Below, piece by piece: positions 7,701 through 13,913 of a stretch of 13,913 nucleotides of DNA. The stretch is from positions 1-13,913 of the forward strand of contig CABUUD010000042.1 of NCBI GenBank assembly GCA_902494585.1, given 5' to 3'. Source of the DNA: an uncultured Collinsella sp. Its GTDB lineage: Bacteria > Actinomycetota > Coriobacteriia > Coriobacteriales > Coriobacteriaceae. Made by a program: the position numbers and the translations under genes. A model generated the notes under the pieces. It was not told the DNA's origin, searched no databases, and saw only the letters and a program-made list of their open reading frames with translations. How positions within the stretch are numbered: the first letter of the stretch is position 1; each line of letters starts with the position of its first letter.

Positions 7701-8627
7701 CTACACGCCGACGACCACGAAGACAAACGCCAGAACGGCGATGCCCACGACGGCCCAAGTCTGATTACCGAGCACCTTAAAACGCGAGCGCGAGCAGGAG
7801 TTCTCGATCACGCCGCATACCACAAAGTCGACCAGGCACTTCACCAGGAAGATGACTGCACCCAGAACGGCGGCGGCGCCCACGGTCGCGGGCTCGCCCC
7901 AGGGGACGAAGATCGCGCAGAACCAAGCGACGACCAGGACCTGCTTCATGGACATGGCGAGCTTGGCCATCGCAAGCGACGGGCCGGAAAGCTCGGCGAG
8001 CGGGCCCTCCTGAAGCTCCTGCTCGGCCTCGGCCTGATCAAACGGCAGCTTGCCGAGTTCCATGTAGCAGGCAATCGCAAAGGCGATGCCGGCGAGGATT
8101 ACGGCGACCGGCGCGTCGATGGCGCCCGTCATGATGTGCTGACCCATGGTGGCGATGTCGGTGGAACCGCACACCAGGGCGGCGGCAAACAGCGCCAGCA
8201 GCATGGACGGCTCGATGAGCACGCTCATGAGCAGCTCGCGGACGCCGCCGATACCGGCGTAGGCGTTGGACGAATCCACGCCGCAGAGGGCGAAGAAGAA
8301 GCGGGCGAGCGCCAGGCTGTACATGATGGTGATGGCGTCACCAAAGACCGGGATGGGGCTTTGCGCCGTAAAGAGCGGCAGGCCCATCGCGAGCATAAAG
8401 GCGACGGCGAAGAACAGCGGCGGCATAATGCGCAGCGCAAAGCTCGCGTCCTCGCTCTGGGACTCGGGGCGCGCAAAGAGCTTGGCCAGGTCGCGATAGT
8501 CCTGCATGATGCTGGGGCCGCGACGGTTGTGCATCTTGGCGCGGATCACGCGGCCGAGACCGGAGAAGAACGGCGCGACGGCCATGACGACCACGCCCTG
8601 CAGAACGGCAAGTACGATGTTGTTCAT
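7701..8627 (-). CDS. hyfC: Hydrogenase-4 membrane anchor HyfC (HycD/NuoH-like)
   Basis: This encodes 308 residues (E. coli HycD 307, HyfC 315). The family marks are RRGPSIMQDYRDLAKL near residues 35-50 and ELGKLPFDQAEAEQELQEGP near 190-209, a charged loop typical of NuoH-type subunits. The protein is multi-spanning. It forms the membrane contact for HyfG/HyfI and links the electron-transfer arm to the ion-moving subunits. The start is 12 bases after the hyfB stop, with the strong site AGGAGGGG in between. The frame is intact. HycD and HyfC are close homologues; I name it HyfC because of the gene order. Confidence 0.95.
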   Translation of the reverse strand: MNNIVLAVLQGVVVMAVAPFFSGLGRVIRAKMHNRRGPSIMQDYRDLAKLFARPESQSEDASFALRIMPPLFFAVAFMLAMGLPLFTAQSPIPVFGDAITIMYSLALARFFFALCGVDSSNAYAGIGGVRELLMSVLIEPSMLLALFAAALVCGSTDIATMGQHIMTGAIDAPVAVILAGIAFAIACYMELGKLPFDQAEAEQELQEGPLAELSGPSLAMAKLAMSMKQVLVVAWFCAIFVPWGEPATVGAAAVLGAVIFLVKCLVDFVVCGVIENSCSRSRFKVLGNQTWAVVGIAVLAFVFVVVGV

Positions 8628-8639
8628 GCTCTCCCCTCC

Positions 8640-10658
8640 TTAACCCATTTGCACGGCGAGCACGAGGAACACCACGAGTGCCGCGACGATGTAGCAGATA
8701 TAGATGCTGTAGTTGCCACCCTCGAGCTTAGTCGCGAGGTCGGCGAGCTTCTCGACACCCTTATGCGGGGCATCGACGAGAACCTTGTCGGGTACGGGCT
8801 CCACAGCCTCGGCCACACCGGTGAGCTTCTGGAAGAAGTGCGCGATGGACCAGCAGACGGCCGTGCAGCGGTCGCGCAGCGTGTAGAGCGGCTGCATAAA
8901 CCAGGACACCTCGGAGGCAAAGGTCGTGGCCACGACGGGCATATGCTCGTTGGGAGCATAGCCGCATGCCCACGGCTGGGACTTCTGCACCTTGCCGACG
9001 GTCTTGAGCTTGCGATAACCGCAGGCAAGACCGACGAGCACCACGAGCGCAATAGCGATCGCGGGCGTGGAGGTGGCAGCGCCGGAGTACTGGTTCATGA
9101 GCTCCATGCCCTCGGCGGCAAACACGCCACCGTACGGATGCAGCACGGACGCGGCGACATCGACCAGCACGGGCGCGATCACGGGAGCGCCAATGCCCAG
9201 CACGACGCAGATGGCCGCGAGCAGGCCCTGCGCGAACACCATGGGGGCGGGAACCTCCTTGGCATTGGCCGCAGCCTCGGAACGGGGCGCGGAGGCAAAG
9301 GAGACGCCATAGGCCTTGACGAAGCACGTGACAGCCAGCGCGCCGGTAATGGCAAGCGCGACGGCAGCGAACACGGCCACGATCATGACGGCCTTGTCGC
9401 CCTGCATGGCGGCATTAAACAGCGACTGGTAGGTAAACCACTCGGAAACAAAGCCGTTAAAGGGCGGGATGGCTGAGATGGCAAGCGCGCCAACGAGGAA
9501 GCAGATGGCCGTTGCCGGCATACGACGGAACAGGCCGCCCATCTTCTCCATATTGCGCGTACCCGTAGAGTACAGCAGCGCACCGGCGCCCAAGAACAGC
9601 TCGCCCTTAAACATCGCGTGGTTAAACGTGTGGTAGAGGGCGGCCATCAGAGCCAGGACGGCGATACCGACCGAGTTGAGCGCCATGGCGGCCATGGAGG
9701 CACCGACGCCGAGCAGAATGATGCCGATGTTCTCGACGGAGTGATAGGCCAGCAGGCGCTTGATGTCATGCTCCTGCAGGGCGAAGGCCACGCCGAGAAC
9801 CGACGAGATCGCACCGAAGACCATGACCATAAGGCCCCACCAAACCTGAACGCCCGAGGCGGAGAGCAGGTCGAGACCAACCTTGAGGATGCCGAAGATA
9901 CCGATCTTGATCATGCCGCCGGACATGAGGGCCGACACGTTGGACGGCGCCTCGGGATGTGCCTTGGGCAGCCAGCCGTGCAGCGGGATGATACCGGCCT
10001 TGGCGCCAAAGCCAAAGAAGGCGAGCACGAAGCACACGGATGCGACCGCGGGGCTAAACTGCGTAGCGCGGAAATCCGCAAAGGCAAACGAGCCACCGGC
10101 GAAGTTGGTCATGGTGAGGAAGCTCGCCATGATGAGCACAAAGCCCACGTGTGCGATCACAAAGTAGAGCCAACCGCCGTGGATGGAATTCTCGTTCTCC
10201 TCGATCACGACCAGGAAGTACGAGGTCAGCGACATGAGCTCAAAGGCGACCAGGAACCAAAACACGTTGTCGGCGGTGATGACGAGCATCATGGACGCCA
10301 CGAAGGTGTTAAAGAAGAAGCCAGCGCGGCCCTTTTTGCCCGGGTACTCATCAAAGTAGTTGAGACCGTAGATCGAACCGGCAAACGCGAGCACCGAGAT
10401 GAGCGCCACGAACAGGCCGGACAGCTGATTGAGCAGCAGCTGGAAATGGGCAAACGGGAAGAACACGATGGTGTCGACCGACGTGACATCGCCCAGCACG
10501 GCCTGGATACCGGCCACAAACGAAAGCACCGCGGCGACGGCGCCGATAAGGCAGCCGGCGGTTTTGGCGGCGTTATCGGCCTTGATCAGCAGAACCGAGG
10601 CGAGCGCACCGATGCACGAGACGGCAAGCGATGCGATAAACAGCGTCATGCTATCCAT
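8640..10658 (-). CDS. hyfB: Hydrogenase-4 membrane subunit HyfB (long antiporter-like subunit, HycC family)
   Basis: This encodes 672 residues, the same length as E. coli HyfB and longer than HycC (608). The antiporter core has Glu140 in VAFELMSLTSYFL, Lys220 and His227 in FGFGAKAGIIPLHGWLPKAHPEAPSNVSALMSG, and Lys251. The long C-terminal part carries CGYAPNEHMP and ends in a final hydrophobic helix, as in HyfB/HycC, where a lateral helix and terminal helix brace the membrane arm. The ATG at 10658 lies inside the end of hyfA (8-base overlap), which suggests coupled translation. It is the HycC equivalent and the first of the three antiporter-like subunits of this complex. Confidence 0.95.
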   Translation of the reverse strand: MDSMTLFIASLAVSCIGALASVLLIKADNAAKTAGCLIGAVAAVLSFVAGIQAVLGDVTSVDTIVFFPFAHFQLLLNQLSGLFVALISVLAFAGSIYGLNYFDEYPGKKGRAGFFFNTFVASMMLVITADNVFWFLVAFELMSLTSYFLVVIEENENSIHGGWLYFVIAHVGFVLIMASFLTMTNFAGGSFAFADFRATQFSPAVASVCFVLAFFGFGAKAGIIPLHGWLPKAHPEAPSNVSALMSGGMIKIGIFGILKVGLDLLSASGVQVWWGLMVMVFGAISSVLGVAFALQEHDIKRLLAYHSVENIGIILLGVGASMAAMALNSVGIAVLALMAALYHTFNHAMFKGELFLGAGALLYSTGTRNMEKMGGLFRRMPATAICFLVGALAISAIPPFNGFVSEWFTYQSLFNAAMQGDKAVMIVAVFAAVALAITGALAVTCFVKAYGVSFASAPRSEAAANAKEVPAPMVFAQGLLAAICVVLGIGAPVIAPVLVDVAASVLHPYGGVFAAEGMELMNQYSGAATSTPAIAIALVVLVGLACGYRKLKTVGKVQKSQPWACGYAPNEHMPVVATTFASEVSWFMQPLYTLRDRCTAVCWSIAHFFQKLTGVAEAVEPVPDKVLVDAPHKGVEKLADLATKLEGGNYSIYICYIVAALVVFLVLAVQMG

Positions 10659-11268
10659 TGTTTACGCTCCCTTCTGCTTTCTCGGACAGGCCCTGGGCCA
10701 CAGCGGTAACGTCGACGACCGGACCGTTTTCGATCGAGCGCAGGCGCTTGGCCTCGTCGAGCTCGCGATCGGCCGCGCCACCCATGACGGTCAGCGCCTT
10801 GGTAGGGCACGCCGCCACACAATGCGGGCCGTCCGGATCGAAGGCGCACAGGTCGCACTTGACGGCGCAGGTGTACTGGCCAGGAGCCCACGTAAGCAGG
10901 CTGCTCAGGGACTTAGGATACGAAGGCGTCGGGTCGCACATGCCTGCGACACCGGCGATAGACGTGCCATCGGGATGGATGGCTCCGAAGGGGCACGCGA
11001 TGGCGCACAGCCTGCACCCGATGCACTCCTGCTCCTTGACGTGGATGCGGTCGCCATCGTGCTCGATGGCATTCACCGGGCAAACCTCGGCGCAGGGGGC
11101 ACCCTCGCAATGGTGGCAGGCAAGGGCGGCCGAAATACCGCCGGTCTTCACGAGCGCCAGGCGCGGCGTATCCTGAAGACCCTGCATCCGGTGGGCGTCG
11201 GCACAGGCGGACTGGCATGTTCCGCAGCCGATGCACCTCTCCGGGTTGATGTCGATGAAGCGGTTCAT
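10651..11268 (-). CDS. hyfA: Four-cluster ferredoxin subunit HyfA (HycB-like)
   Basis: This encodes 205 residues, the same length as E. coli HyfA, when started at the ATG at 11268-11266 (MNRF, as in HyfA and HycB). A GTG two codons earlier overlaps the Shine-Dalgarno AAGGAAG and is unlikely to be used. Sixteen cysteines form four [4Fe-4S] motifs: 12/15/18/22, 51/54/59/63, 82/85/88/92 and 138/141/150/154. Shared stretches with HyfA include GLQ..PRLAL, CHHCE.APC, VCPVNAI, CIGC.LCA and VKCDLC. The protein carries electrons from formate dehydrogenase to HyfH on the cytoplasmic side. It opens the hyf block and lies 78 bases downstream of fdhF, behind a strong hairpin. Confidence 0.95.
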   Translation of the reverse strand: MNRFIDINPERCIGCGTCQSACADAHRMQGLQDTPRLALVKTGGISAALACHHCEGAPCAEVCPVNAIEHDGDRIHVKEQECIGCRLCAIACPFGAIHPDGTSIAGVAGMCDPTPSYPKSLSSLLTWAPGQYTCAVKCDLCAFDPDGPHCVAACPTKALTVMGGAADRELDEAKRLRSIENGPVVDVTAVAQGLSEKAEGSVNNG

Positions 11269-11273
11269 CCCCA

Positions 11274-11280
11274 CTTCCTT
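11274..11280 (-). promoter_or_regulatory. Shine-Dalgarno site deciding the hyfA start
   Basis: AAGGAAG is followed five bases later by the ATG at 11268. A GTG in the same frame at 11274-11272 begins inside this site and would have no ribosome site of its own, so the ATG is preferred. Confidence 0.7.
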
Positions 11281-11286
11281 TCAAAA

Positions 11287-11330
11287 TAACGGGCCGGACT
11301 CCCGAACGTACGGGACGCCCGGCCCAAAAA
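11287..11330 (-). terminator. Strong hairpin with short T-rich tail between fdhF and hyfA (attenuator or processing site)
   Basis: On the minus strand GGGCCGG (11325-11319) pairs with CCGGCCC (11297-11291) in a 7-bp outer stem. After a small internal loop, TCCCG pairs with CGGGA (11315-11311 with 11304-11300) around a 6-base loop. The hairpin is followed by GTTATTTTGA, a modest U-rich tail, and preceded by five Ts. It has the form of a weak intrinsic terminator for the minus strand; the plus strand has no T tail. Because hyfA follows within 25 bases and no promoter is visible, I infer partial termination or an RNA-processing/stabilising element rather than the end of the operon. Confidence 0.6.
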
Positions 11331-11346
11331 GCCAACGAGAACGGGA

Positions 11347-13569
11347 CTACACGATTTGGTTCACGTGCGTCTCGTCGTCGAACTTGGCGGCACCGGGCTC
11401 AACGTCCTGGGGAGCGGCGGCGTCCACCAGAGCCTGCTTGAGCTCGGTGTACTGACGCTCGACCTCGCCCTCGGCCCAGACCTGGTCGGCAATGGCGTCG
11501 ACCTGGCAGGCGGAGAACTTGTCCTCGGGCGTGTGCGAGACCGGGTCGACCTTGTGCATGGTCAGCTCGTTGCACTTGCCGATCCACCACTGGTAGGTCA
11601 TATAGACCGTGCCCTTGTTGATGCGGTCGCTCACGTCGGCGCGGCTGTATACCTGGCCGCGGCGGCTGTGAATCGAGACGATGTCGCCGTTCTTGATGCC
11701 GCGCGCCTGGGCGTCCGCGGGATTCATGCGAACAAAGCCGGGCTCGTCGGCGAGCAGCGCCAGCGTCTTGCAGTTGCCGGTCATCGAGCGGCAGCTGTAG
11801 TGGCCGACCTCGCGGACGGTGCACAGGATGAGCGGGTACTCATCGTCGGGAAGCTCGGAGGGCGCCTCCCAGTCGTGCGCCATCAGGTTGGCGCGGCCGT
11901 CCTTGGTGGTGAACTTGCCACCAGCGAACATGTCGGGCGTACCGTGGTCGTTCACATCGGTGCTCTTGACCGGCCACTGGGCGTAACCGCCCTCGGGAGC
12001 CATCTTCTCGTAGGTCGCGCCCACAAAGTTGGGGCACAGGCTAATGCACTCGTTCCAGATCTGCTCGGTGTTGTCGTAGTGCATGGGATAGCCCATGCGC
12101 GTAGACAGGTCCGCGAAGATCTCCCAGTCGTGGCGGCACTCGCCCTTGGGCGGAACGGCCGCGTCAAAGTGCTGGAAGCTACGGTCGGATGCAGTAAAGA
12201 CACCCTCGTGCTCGCCCCAAGAGGTAGCGGGCAGGATGACGTCGGCGAGCATGGTCGTCTGCGTCATAAAGATGTCCTGGCAAATGAACAGGTCCAGCTC
12301 GGAGAGCGTCTTGCGCATACCGGCCGAATCGGGCTCGGTCTGCACCGGGTCCTCGCCGTAGTTGTAGAAGCAGTGCACCTTGCCCTCGTCGACCAGGTGG
12401 CCCAGGTCGGTGAGCTTGTAGCCCTCCTCGAGCGGGAGCTTTTCCTCGGGCACGCCCCAAGCCTTGGCAAACTTGGCACGCACTGCCGGGTCGGTGACCT
12501 TCTGGTAGCCAGGGTACAGGTTGGGCAGCATACCCATATCGCAGGAGCCCTGGACGTTATTCTGGCCACGCACGGGCGCGAGGCCGGAATTGGGTTTGCC
12601 GATCTGGCCGGCAACGCAGGCGATGGAGGCGATGGTGTGCACCGTCTTCAGGTTCTGCTTCTGCTGGCATACGCCCATGCCCCAGCCAATGATGGCAGAG
12701 GGCTTCGCCGTGGCGTACATCTCGGCAGCTTGGTGGATCAACGCGGGCTCGACACCCGTGATGTCCTGTACGGATTCGGGAGTGTAGTTCTTGATGGTCT
12801 CCCACCACTCGTCAAAGCCGTTCGTGTGCTCGGCGACGAATTCCTTGTCGTAGAGGCCATCGTTGACCAAGCAGTTGGCAAAGGCGTTGAGGAACGCAAC
12901 GTTGCAACCGTTCTTGATCGGAAGGTAGAGATCGGCGATACGCGCGGTTTCGATATGGCGCGGGTCGGCGACGATGATCTTGCAACCCTTTTCTTTGGCT
13001 CGCACGATACGCCTTGCGACGATGGGGTGCGAATCGGCAGGGTTATAGCCGAAGAGGAAAATGCAGCCCGCATCCTCCATACCGGGGATGGAGCATGACA
13101 TGCAACCTGAACCAACCGTGTCCATCAGACCGAGGACAGTAGGGCCGTGTCAAGTACGGGCGCAGTTGTCCACGCTGTGGGTGCCGATGCACGCACGCGT
13201 AAACTTCTGCATGACGTAGTTCGCCTCATTGCCGCCGCCTCGCGAAGAGCCGGTGGTCATGACAGCGTTAGGACCATATTCGTCAATTATGGCCTGCATC
13301 TTAGATGCGGTGAAATCCAGTGCCTCGTCCCAGCTTACGCGCTCAAGATCCGCGCCCTTAGTGCGGCGGATCATCGGGTGCAGTACGCGAGGAGTCAAGA
13401 TCTTGGTGTCGTTGATGAAGTCGTAGCCGCTCATGCCCTTAAGGCACAGCTCGCTCTGGTTGGTGATGCCGTTGAGCGGTTCGGTACCCACGACCTGGCC
13501 GTTTTGGACCAGGAGGTTAAACTGGCAACCGGCGCCGCAGTACGGGCAAATCACTTTATGCTTCTCCAT
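11347..13569 (-). CDS. fdhF: Selenocysteine formate dehydrogenase H, FdhF (UGA read through at codon 140)
   Basis: This is one gene of 740 codons, interrupted only by an in-frame UGA at 13152-13150. The protein reads CART-U-HGPTVLGL across the UGA, matching CAR.UHGP in E. coli FdhF, and Sec falls at residue 140 as it does there. The N-terminal [4Fe-4S] ligands Cys8/11/15/42 and the catalytic Lys44 keep E. coli numbering, His141 follows Sec, and the arginine of VRGQNN (about 334) matches catalytic Arg333. The enzyme oxidises formate to CO2 at a molybdo-bis-MGD centre in the cytoplasm. The start ATG at 13569 has AAGGAGGG four bases upstream; the frame opens earlier (13620) but without such support. 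It is 25 residues longer than E. coli FdhF (715). It lies between a HydN-like ferredoxin gene and hyfA, so its product is the formate-oxidising part of this FHL. Expression needs SelA/B/C/D encoded elsewhere. Confidence 0.95.
13119..13152 (-). promoter_or_regulatory. Selenocysteine UGA codon and bacterial SECIS element in fdhF
   Basis: After the TGA (13152-13150) come 18 bases and then GGTCTG (13131-13126), the apical-loop sequence bound by SelB in the E. coli fdhF SECIS, where as I recall the spacing is also 18 bases. TGTCC (13138-13134) pairs with GGACA (13123-13119) to close the loop. Bacterial SECIS elements lie within the coding region directly after the UGA, as here. The first seven bases after the TGA (CACGGCC) are also those of E. 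coli fdhF. Confidence 0.9.
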
Positions 13570-13573
13570 GACA

Positions 13574-13581
13574 CCCTCCTT
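13574..13581 (-). promoter_or_regulatory. Shine-Dalgarno site deciding the fdhF start
   Basis: AAGGAGGG lies four bases before the ATG at 13569. This supports the start MEKHKVICPYCGAGC, which puts the cluster cysteines at the same residue numbers as in E. coli FdhF, over an upstream in-frame start at 13620. Confidence 0.8.
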
Positions 13582-13593
13582 CCTTTCTCTGCT

Positions 13594-13607
13594 ACCGAAT
13601 ACTCGGT
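13594..13607 (-). repeat. Short inverted repeat in the fdhF leader
   Basis: ACCGA and TCGGT arms of five bases flank a 4-base centre, about 25 bases upstream of the fdhF start. It could be a small RNA hairpin or half of an operator, but a 5-bp repeat can occur by chance. The rest of the 76-base gap between hydN and fdhF shows no convincing promoter or terminator to me. Confidence 0.25.
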
Positions 13608-13645
13608 TCTTATTTGACAATCATTGGGCCTGTATGGCCGGCCGT

Positions 13646-13912
13646 TTACGCCTCGTTTTCGATGGTGGCGCGGGCACGCTCGGCAGTCAGTTCTGCCAGG
13701 CGCTCCTCGTCTACCAGGGTGAGGCCCTTGGTCGGGCACGCCTCGGCACACGCCGGACCGCCGGGACGGTCCACGCACAGGTCGCACTTGAGCACGAAGC
13801 TCTTGGTCTGCGAACCCACGCGCACGTCACCCATCAAGACGGGGACCTGCGTGGTCGCCACGCTCACGGCGCCAAAGGGGCATGCCATGACGCAGCTCTT
13901 GCAGCCGATGCA
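13646..13912 (-). CDS. hydN: HydN-like four-cluster ferredoxin, C-terminal part (cut by window edge)
   Basis: Eighty-eight residues plus the stop are visible; the start lies beyond the right edge. The fragment begins with CIGCKSCVMACPFGA, a [4Fe-4S] motif, followed by a second set in KCDLC...GPACAEACPT. The end, with LVDEERLAELTAE, resembles E. coli HydN (CVDRNKLEQLSAE) more than HycB, so I favour a HydN-type electron carrier. Such proteins accompany FdhF and pass its electrons onward or support its activity; in E. coli hydN is also linked to formate metabolism genes. The gene is 76 bases upstream of fdhF on the same strand and is probably cotranscribed. A HycB or FdhB-like subunit is the alternative, and the missing N-terminal half would help decide. 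Confidence 0.8.
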   Translation of the reverse strand, partial: CIGCKSCVMACPFGAVSVATTQVPVLMGDVRVGSQTKSFVLKCDLCVDRPGGPACAEACPTKGLTLVDEERLAELTAERARATIENEA

Positions 13913-13913
13913 G

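Noticed and set aside
11269..11290. TATTTT upstream of hyfA, considered as a -10 promoter element.
   Set aside because: No plausible -35 element lies about 17 bases upstream, where the hairpin occupies the space, and no sigma-54 pattern is present.
11347..13125. Separate gene starting with MDTVGSGCMSC, downstream of an independent short gene 13150-13620.
   Set aside because: Both parts are in the same frame, are separated only by TGA plus eight codons, and join into a complete FdhF with Sec140 and a SECIS. There is no ribosome site for a start at 13125.
13570..13620. Upstream extension of fdhF by 17 codons to an ATG at 13620.
   Set aside because: The strong AAGGAGGG site lies inside this extension, and the ATG at 13569 puts the cluster cysteines and Sec at E. 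coli numbering.
13627..13639. GGCC-TGTAT-GGCC inverted repeat just after the hydN stop, considered as a terminator.
   Set aside because: The stem is only four base pairs and no T tract follows on the minus strand.

Overview
The window is about 13.9 kb of GC-rich bacterial DNA, and every gene I can support lies on the minus strand. It holds most of one long operon for a formate hydrogenlyase of the Hyf (FHL-2) type, which oxidises formate to CO2 and passes the electrons to a membrane-bound group 4 [NiFe]-hydrogenase that makes H2. High third-position GC, strong AGGAGG ribosome sites and a selenocysteine formate dehydrogenase beside hyf suggest a fermentative, high-GC anaerobe. A gut actinobacterium of the Coriobacteriia (for example Collinsella) is my best guess, but no marker gene in the window settles it.

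In order of transcription, from high to low coordinates, the genes are: the end of a HydN-like four-cluster ferredoxin (13646 to the right edge); fdhF (11347-13569), read through an in-frame UGA at 13150-13152 as selenocysteine; a strong hairpin with a short T-rich tail (11291-11325); hyfA, hyfB, hyfC, hyfD, hyfE, hyfF, hyfG, hyfH and hyfI (11268 down to 719); hycH (hyfJ-like, 137-718); and the start of hycI (137 to the left edge). Within the hyf-hyc block, genes overlap by up to 8 bases or are separated by at most 15, almost always with a clear Shine-Dalgarno site, so the block should be one translationally coupled transcript. No stretch over 300 bases lacks a gene. The two longest gaps, about 76 and 78 bases, flank fdhF.

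The parts fit together as follows. FdhF takes electrons from formate at a Mo/Sec site. They pass through four-cluster ferredoxins (HyfA, perhaps also HydN), then HyfH and HyfI, to the NiFe site in HyfG. HyfC is the NuoH-like membrane anchor. HyfB, HyfD and HyfF are three antiporter-like subunits, and HyfE is the small membrane subunit, so the complex has the parts expected of an ion-pumping FHL. E. coli FHL-1 has only one antiporter-like subunit (HycC). HycI would trim the C-terminal tail of HyfG after nickel insertion, and HycH assists large-subunit maturation. No regulator, formate channel, Hyp protein or Sec-machinery gene is in view.

The most notable points are the UGA/SECIS element, which makes fdhF look like two broken genes; the joining of a Sec-FDH to a complete Hyf complex in one cluster; the hairpin between fdhF and hyfA; a local drop in GC3 around the Sec codon; and lineage-specific extensions on HycH, HyfH and HyfG. 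The families themselves are known. I do not see a wholly new system.
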